This document shows positions 59,622 to 64,000 of a stretch of DNA of 64,000 nucleotides, one piece after another. The stretch's first letter is position 1. Each line of letters opens with the position of its first letter. The DNA comes from Bimuria novae-zelandiae CBS 107.79 (taxonomy: Eukaryota > Ascomycota > Dothideomycetes > Pleosporales > Didymosphaeriaceae). The stretch lies in NCBI GenBank assembly GCA_010015655.1, contig ML976656.1, positions 514,165 through 578,164 on the forward strand, given 5' to 3'. The notes beneath the pieces were generated by a model, which saw only the letters and a list, made by a program, of their open reading frames with translations, ran no database searches and was not told where the DNA came from. Made by a program: the position numbers and the translations under genes.

Positions 59622-59813
59622 TGTCAGGGACATTCTTAACCTCCACAGAGGACGACCCTCGGAGATCCTCCGGATCTCTCTCGGGTCCCCTATTAGAGCA
59701 CCCCCGGCTCAGTCACGTGTTCTAGTCTATATATACCTCTATAGACCCTTCGATATTCTGCAAGGATTTGTCTAATATACACGTCTACCCTAATCCGAAT
59801 TGCCTGCCACACA
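59622..59813. mobile_element. Possible solo LTR (192 bp)
   Basis: It begins TGTCAGGGACATTC and ends CCTGCCACACA, flanked on both sides by GTAC (59618-59621, 59814-59817). A TATA-like TCTATATATACC lies inside. Four flanking bases are fewer than the usual five, so this call is weaker. Confidence 0.4.
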
Positions 59814-60022
59814 GTACCTTATAAGTACTACATCGAACGGTTGTAGCGTGTGGATAATATAAGAAGGGAATACTAGTAGTAGTATTCTATTCCTATCGTA
59901 GTACTTAATAAATGACTAGGTTATATACGAGCCGTGGCTATCTACTATAAGTAGTTACTAACTTCTGTGCGTCTTCTTTTAAGTATAGTAATTAAAAACC
60001 TATTCTAGCTACGCAAGACTAA

Positions 60023-60448
60023 TGTTATGAGGCTCTTACACCTTGTTCCGATCCAGGTTAGGGCGGTAAGGTATCGTAGTGCTTCACGGATTATTTAGTG
60101 GTACAAGTTAATGCGACACTTAGCGCGAGGCTAGACAATCTAATTTTATAATAAAATAAGATAACTATTAGTCTATATAGGAGAACGTACTGGCACAGAA
60201 GATATGTAAGTTAACTACTAGGAGTATAATAAAGGAAACTATTCTATATATATATCCGCGTGCTTAGTTGCTTAGTACTACTAATTAATTAAGTAGTCAC
60301 GTGCCTTGCTTCGTTGCTCAGTACCACTAATTAACTAAGTAGTTACGTAACCTCGAGGTTAGCTCCTTAGCGCACTTGTTAATCCGTTCCTCGGTCGCCT
60401 GTCCTTATAAGCGCCCATCCCCCCATCATCCTGTTCTGGTTCGTAACA
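60023..60448. mobile_element. Solo LTR (426 bp)
   Basis: It begins TGTTATGAGG and ends GGTTCGTAACA (TGTTA...TAACA), flanked by ACTAA on both sides (60018-60022, 60449-60453). It contains two ~48-bp tandem units around ACTAATTAACTAAGTAGT. It is partly AT-shifted. Confidence 0.6.
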
Positions 60449-60453
60449 ACTAA

Positions 60454-61298
60454 CCTTAATATTTATTTAGCTTAAGGACGTTATAGTAATAAATACTAAG
60501 TGCTTTTTTATTTTTATATTATTTACCTTAGATAATTATATCTTATTAGGAGCGTTTAAATAAATAATATTTAAAAGTAGTACTAAACTATTAGTGTAAA
60601 TACTTACAAATTTTAATATTTACTACCTATTTTTATTTTATGTAGGCTAGTTCCTTAGTTTTAACTTTATAAAAGTGTTACTAAATACTTATTTAGTGCG
60701 CGTATTAAGTATGCTAGCTATAAAATATTTTTTATTTATATTATACGTATACTATAGCTTAATTAAGTATTTAGTAATTTTAGAGTATATAAGCTAAAAG
60801 TATTATATATACTTTTTATTATTATTAGTATAGAGGCGCTCCTTATTAATAGTATTAGCTTATTTATATAAGAGCTAGTTACGGTGATAGTCAAAGTAAA
60901 AAACTTATAAGTGAAAAACCTTATTTATAGCTAATTTAAAAGCTGTATTTTATATTATTTATTTTATAAGAGGTAGGCCATACTTAGTAAGCTAAACGAT
61001 AAACTTATAAAGCTTTTACTTTTATATATAGTAAAATTTAAATAATTATTTATTAGCGTTAGTACGCGACGCGATAATACGTTAGTAGTATTATAATAAA
61101 ATTATAGAGTATATATTATATTTTTTTATAATTACTTAGTATAAAGTTTACTTTTTATATTTATTATATTTACCTATTTAAGTGCTTCTTCGAACGACAT
61201 CGTGGTGTTAAGTTATAGGATTAAGGAGTATAGTAGATTTTTAGTAAGGGTGTGCACGGTCACTGTGTGGCAACTACGACCGACTCAGAATACTGTAA
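60454..61298. other. AT-rich degraded repeat sequence
   Basis: Strongly AT-rich with no ORF and no recognised element ends. Confidence 0.4.
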
Positions 61299-61601
61299 AT
61301 GTCTCTTGATAAAGGTCTCTTCGGTAAAGTGCAGATCTTAGGTTTTTACAAAGAATATACAACCACGGCCTTCAGTGTACGGCAGTATCCGCGTATGCTC
61401 TGTCACATCGGTCACCCGCGCTCCGGGACTTTGGGAAGCACTCTTCAGGCTGGTTGTATGCACATGCCTAGGCAGAAGTGTGGGGTCGCAGTTGAGGTGA
61501 TTCGACGAGGGAGTTGTTGGGGATACGCGGAACCGTGGAAGCTGGAAAATTGTATTTGGACCATCCCGAGGTCAAATGGTGCCTACGGGCTGAGCTCTAC
61601 A
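61299..61601 (+). other. Open segment interrupted by the hAT-like element
   Basis: A stretch of normal composition inside the island with an ORF of ~100 codons (MSLDKGLFGKVQILGFYKEY...) that runs into the transposon end. No motif recognised. It may be part of a gene or older repeat cut by the insertion; the sequence across the empty site is ...GAGCTCTAC/CATGG.... Confidence 0.3.
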
Positions 61602-63205
61602 CAGCGCTTCCAACGGTAAGTAATACGGCCTGACTAGAGTCGCTACGGTTACGTTACGGTTGTGAGCGCGTACTGTATGGGAGACAAATCGTAATAGGTG
61701 AATTAAAGCTTCTACGGATAGTAAATAGTATACAAATTTCCTAATTAGAAAAAAGACTGGTATTAAGGTTATTATTATTAGTATTATTACCGTCTTTAGT
61801 AATTACCTTCATAATATTATCCTGCTTATTAATATAGGTAATTGGGTTCTTAAAATAACTTAGGACGGCGTCTCTACTTAGTTAATTCTTTTAAAACTAA
61901 TAGGCCTCTATTATTTTAACTAATAGTACAGTATAATAACATGTAACTATAGGTTTAGTAGAGAAGAAATAGCACTTATAGTTATATTACGTTACTAGTA
62001 TAACGAGATAATCTATTACTATCTTAACGATAACTAAATAGCGTTTTTAACTTATCTTTATCTACTACTAGTAAGCTGGTAAATGGGTTAGGGTCGCAAG
62101 GGCTATAGTGCAGAACACTAAAATTTCAAAACTTAAACTCTATATAACTTTTTAAATAAGGGAGCTATACATATGCAATTTTAATATAAGGTGTATATAT
62201 ATATATTAATACTAATATATTTAATTTTTAAATAATTATATGGTATATTAAGTCATGCATCCTATAAAAAAACTAATATTTTACTAAAAGGATAATTACA
62301 CTCTAAAATACATATAAAATATTGGCTTTTTTTGTTATATAACTTATATATAAATATATACACCTCGTAATAAGTTTGCATAAGTATAGCATTTGTATTT
62401 AGAAAATTATAGAGAGTTTAAGTTTTAAAATTTTAGTATTCTGCTTAGTTAGACCCAACTGTGGCCCTTGCGACCGAACCTATTTACTAGCCTACTAGTC
62501 GTATTATATTCTTTATATAAAAAACGACTTTTAGCTAACTAGATTCTTATTTAAGTAACTTAACTTAGCTTTATATTATTAGATAGATATAGGTTTATAA
62601 CCTTTTAAGATTTTTAACTTATACTATACGTATTAACTAACGCGTGCACCCTCTAGCTTTTAGGTAATATACTAGAGTTTATACTAGTCTATATAAAATG
62701 CCTTATCTAGGTTACTACTAAGATACTTATATGAGGAATTAATAATAATAAGAATTATGAAGAGCTAGCTAACGTATTAGTTTTTTACACTATAAAGGTA
62801 CAAAATAGTAACGGTATTAATAGTAAAAATTATTAAGATCCCTAAGATATGCGCGTACTTTATAAAGTAATTTAAAATATACGTATTTTAAAAAAAACTG
62901 CGCTAATAATTATATAATAAGATATAGTAATAGTAAAAAAATGCACTACTTAATTTACTCTATATAGGCTTATTTAAAGTCTAATTAGCTAGCCCTGCAG
63001 GATCTGCCATATTCGGTAGATTTAGCCTCCCTAATGCTTAACTTATGCCTCCTTGCTATTTAGGATAGTATAGACAGTAATACAGCGTTAAATCTAGTAC
63101 GGTACGGTGCCTCGTACGGTGGGCACCTCGCTACGGTACGTACGGCCCAATTCACCCTACTCAGCCGTACAGTACTGACCGTATTGCTTACCGTTGGAAG
63201 CGCTG
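61602..63205. mobile_element. hAT-like non-autonomous transposon
   Basis: Terminal inverted repeats begin CAGCGCTTCCAACGGTAAG on both sides and match for about 29 bp with C/T differences. Flanks GCTCTACA (61594-61601) and GCTCTACC (63206-63213) agree in 7 of 8 bases. An 8-bp duplication plus CAG-type ends is diagnostic of hAT elements. Subterminal TACGGT motifs are abundant at both ends. There is no transposase frame; the interior is AT-rich and holds a foldback element. Confidence 0.7.
62071..62495. mobile_element. Foldback MITE nested in the hAT-like element
   Basis: Two arms of about 140-150 bp (from 62071 inwards and from 62495 inwards) are inverted copies. Left GTAAGCTGGTAAATGGG pairs with right GTAGGCTAGTAAATAGG, and both continue into GGTCGCAAGGGC. 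They are flanked by TA (62069-62070, 62496-62497). The spacer is AT-rich. Confidence 0.6.
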
Positions 63206-63213
63206 GCTCTACC

Positions 63214-64000
63214 ATGGTTTAGAAGATGCGGAAGTCTAATATTTTATTTTTCAAGACCCATAGTGAGTCGTTTCTACGGGGAATAGAGTAGCGAATCTTC
63301 AAGTACAAAACATCTGCAAGCAAATGATTTTGTCTTCATCAAGATCCTCCACGCTCAATAACCGTTATGAACTCAACCTACTTTTTGCGGCGTCACCTGA
63401 CCCGGATCGTATCACAGAGATAACCTGAGCACCTTCGGTATTTCAGTTTCATTATAAGTACCACCCTTCACTATACCTTCCGCTGAAAGAGATTCTCAAT
63501 CCCCGTATCAGGGTTGGAGAGTTCCTCCGATTAAACACTACCGACGGAACCGTACAAGTCCGCATCGAAAAGCTATACGAACCCTTCACGTTATCCTGCG
63601 CGATGGAAGTCTCTTTCCCGCTGGCGCTCACCAACCGCCAATTATTCGAATGTTCCTTAGGCAGGCGGAAAGCTCGCAACGTCGTCAATCCTACCAGAGT
63701 GGTCTTGAAGCTCTTCGATTGGAGGTACGCGACAGATCTTCGCGAGGAGTACCAAGACCCACCGTGGACACCGGAGCGCGAAACGGCTTACCTTGAATGC
63801 GTCAATAGCGGACGAGCGAAAGGGCATCTTCATGCGCTTATTGAAGCAGGGGAGTATAGCCGTGGAGAAGCAATCTGACCTCATACTGAATTCCAAAACT
63901 CTGAAGAAGACGAAGAAGAGGAGGAAGAAGACATTGTACCAAATGAGGTTCATCTGTATGGCTGGTGTGCAAACATGTATCAAAGCGAAATCGCAGTCTA
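63214..64000 (+). pseudogene. Broken gene of uncertain family at right edge
   Basis: In one frame (codons in phase with 63603) the plus strand reads NRYELNLLFAASPDPDRITE, TGA (63426-63428), APSVFQFHYKYHPSLYLPLK, RVGEFLRLNTTDGTVQVRIE and SLGRRKARNVVNPTRVVLKL. It goes on FDWRYATDLREEYQDPPWTP, GHLHALIEAGEYSRGEAI, TGA (63876-63878), PHTEFQNSEEDEEEEEEDIV to the window edge. Both TGA codons could be mutated CGA. The VVLKLFDWRYATDLR block recalls the N-lobe of some fungal kinase-like proteins, but I cannot assign a family with confidence. Confidence 0.45.

Noticed and set aside
54331..63205. CRISPR-like or centromere-like array
   Set aside because: The repeats are transposon ends and LTRs, not regularly spaced units; AT richness is explained by RIP.

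Overview
The window looks like nuclear DNA of a filamentous ascomycete (Pezizomycotina, perhaps a Dothideomycete; the class is inference). The genes carry many short introns of about 47-150 bp (one is 485 bp) with GT-AG ends and CTRAY-like branch points. The families are typical of such fungi: GH125 mannosidase, GH7 cellulase with CBM1, HET domain, F-box proteins and a fungal PhoD phosphatase. Several AT-rich islands carry transposon relics whose repeat copies differ almost only by C/T and G/A transitions, the signature of repeat-induced point mutation (RIP).

Layout. Positions 1-31.1 kb are a gene-dense, mostly housekeeping block: GH125 (partial), a CBM48-like protein, delta-COP, an acidic conserved protein, a NIPA-type Mg transporter, APC4, ribosomal protein uL2, a large F-box protein, two smaller F-box/2EXR-like genes, a small conserved protein with an internal stop, and a sulfotransferase-fold protein. 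A 248-bp foldback MITE lies at 1.25 kb. Positions 31.7-35.5 kb are an AT island made of one pogo/Fot1-like element with a short LTR element inserted in it. Positions 36.2-54.0 kb are an accessory block that mixes intact genes (a membrane protein, PhoD phosphatase, GH7-CBM1 cellulase) with broken ones (HET domain, an aminoglycoside-phosphotransferase-like gene with an internal inversion, two membrane-protein genes). It also holds a Tc1-like element at 42.5-44.3 kb and a pogo fragment at 47.6 kb. Positions 54.3-63.2 kb are a second, larger AT island: a pogo element split by another pogo element, three probable solo LTRs, and a hAT-like element containing a foldback MITE. The window ends in a broken gene of unknown function.

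I reconstructed intron-exon structures from splice signals plus conservation of reading frame and family motifs. Exact joins are given where frame, donor, branch and acceptor agree. The genes do not form a pathway cluster. The strongest theme is genome architecture: nested DNA and LTR elements, RIP decay, and neighbouring genes disabled by point nonsense mutations, frameshifts and a small inversion. I see no CRISPR array, rRNA or convincing tRNA, and no clearly new enzymatic system.
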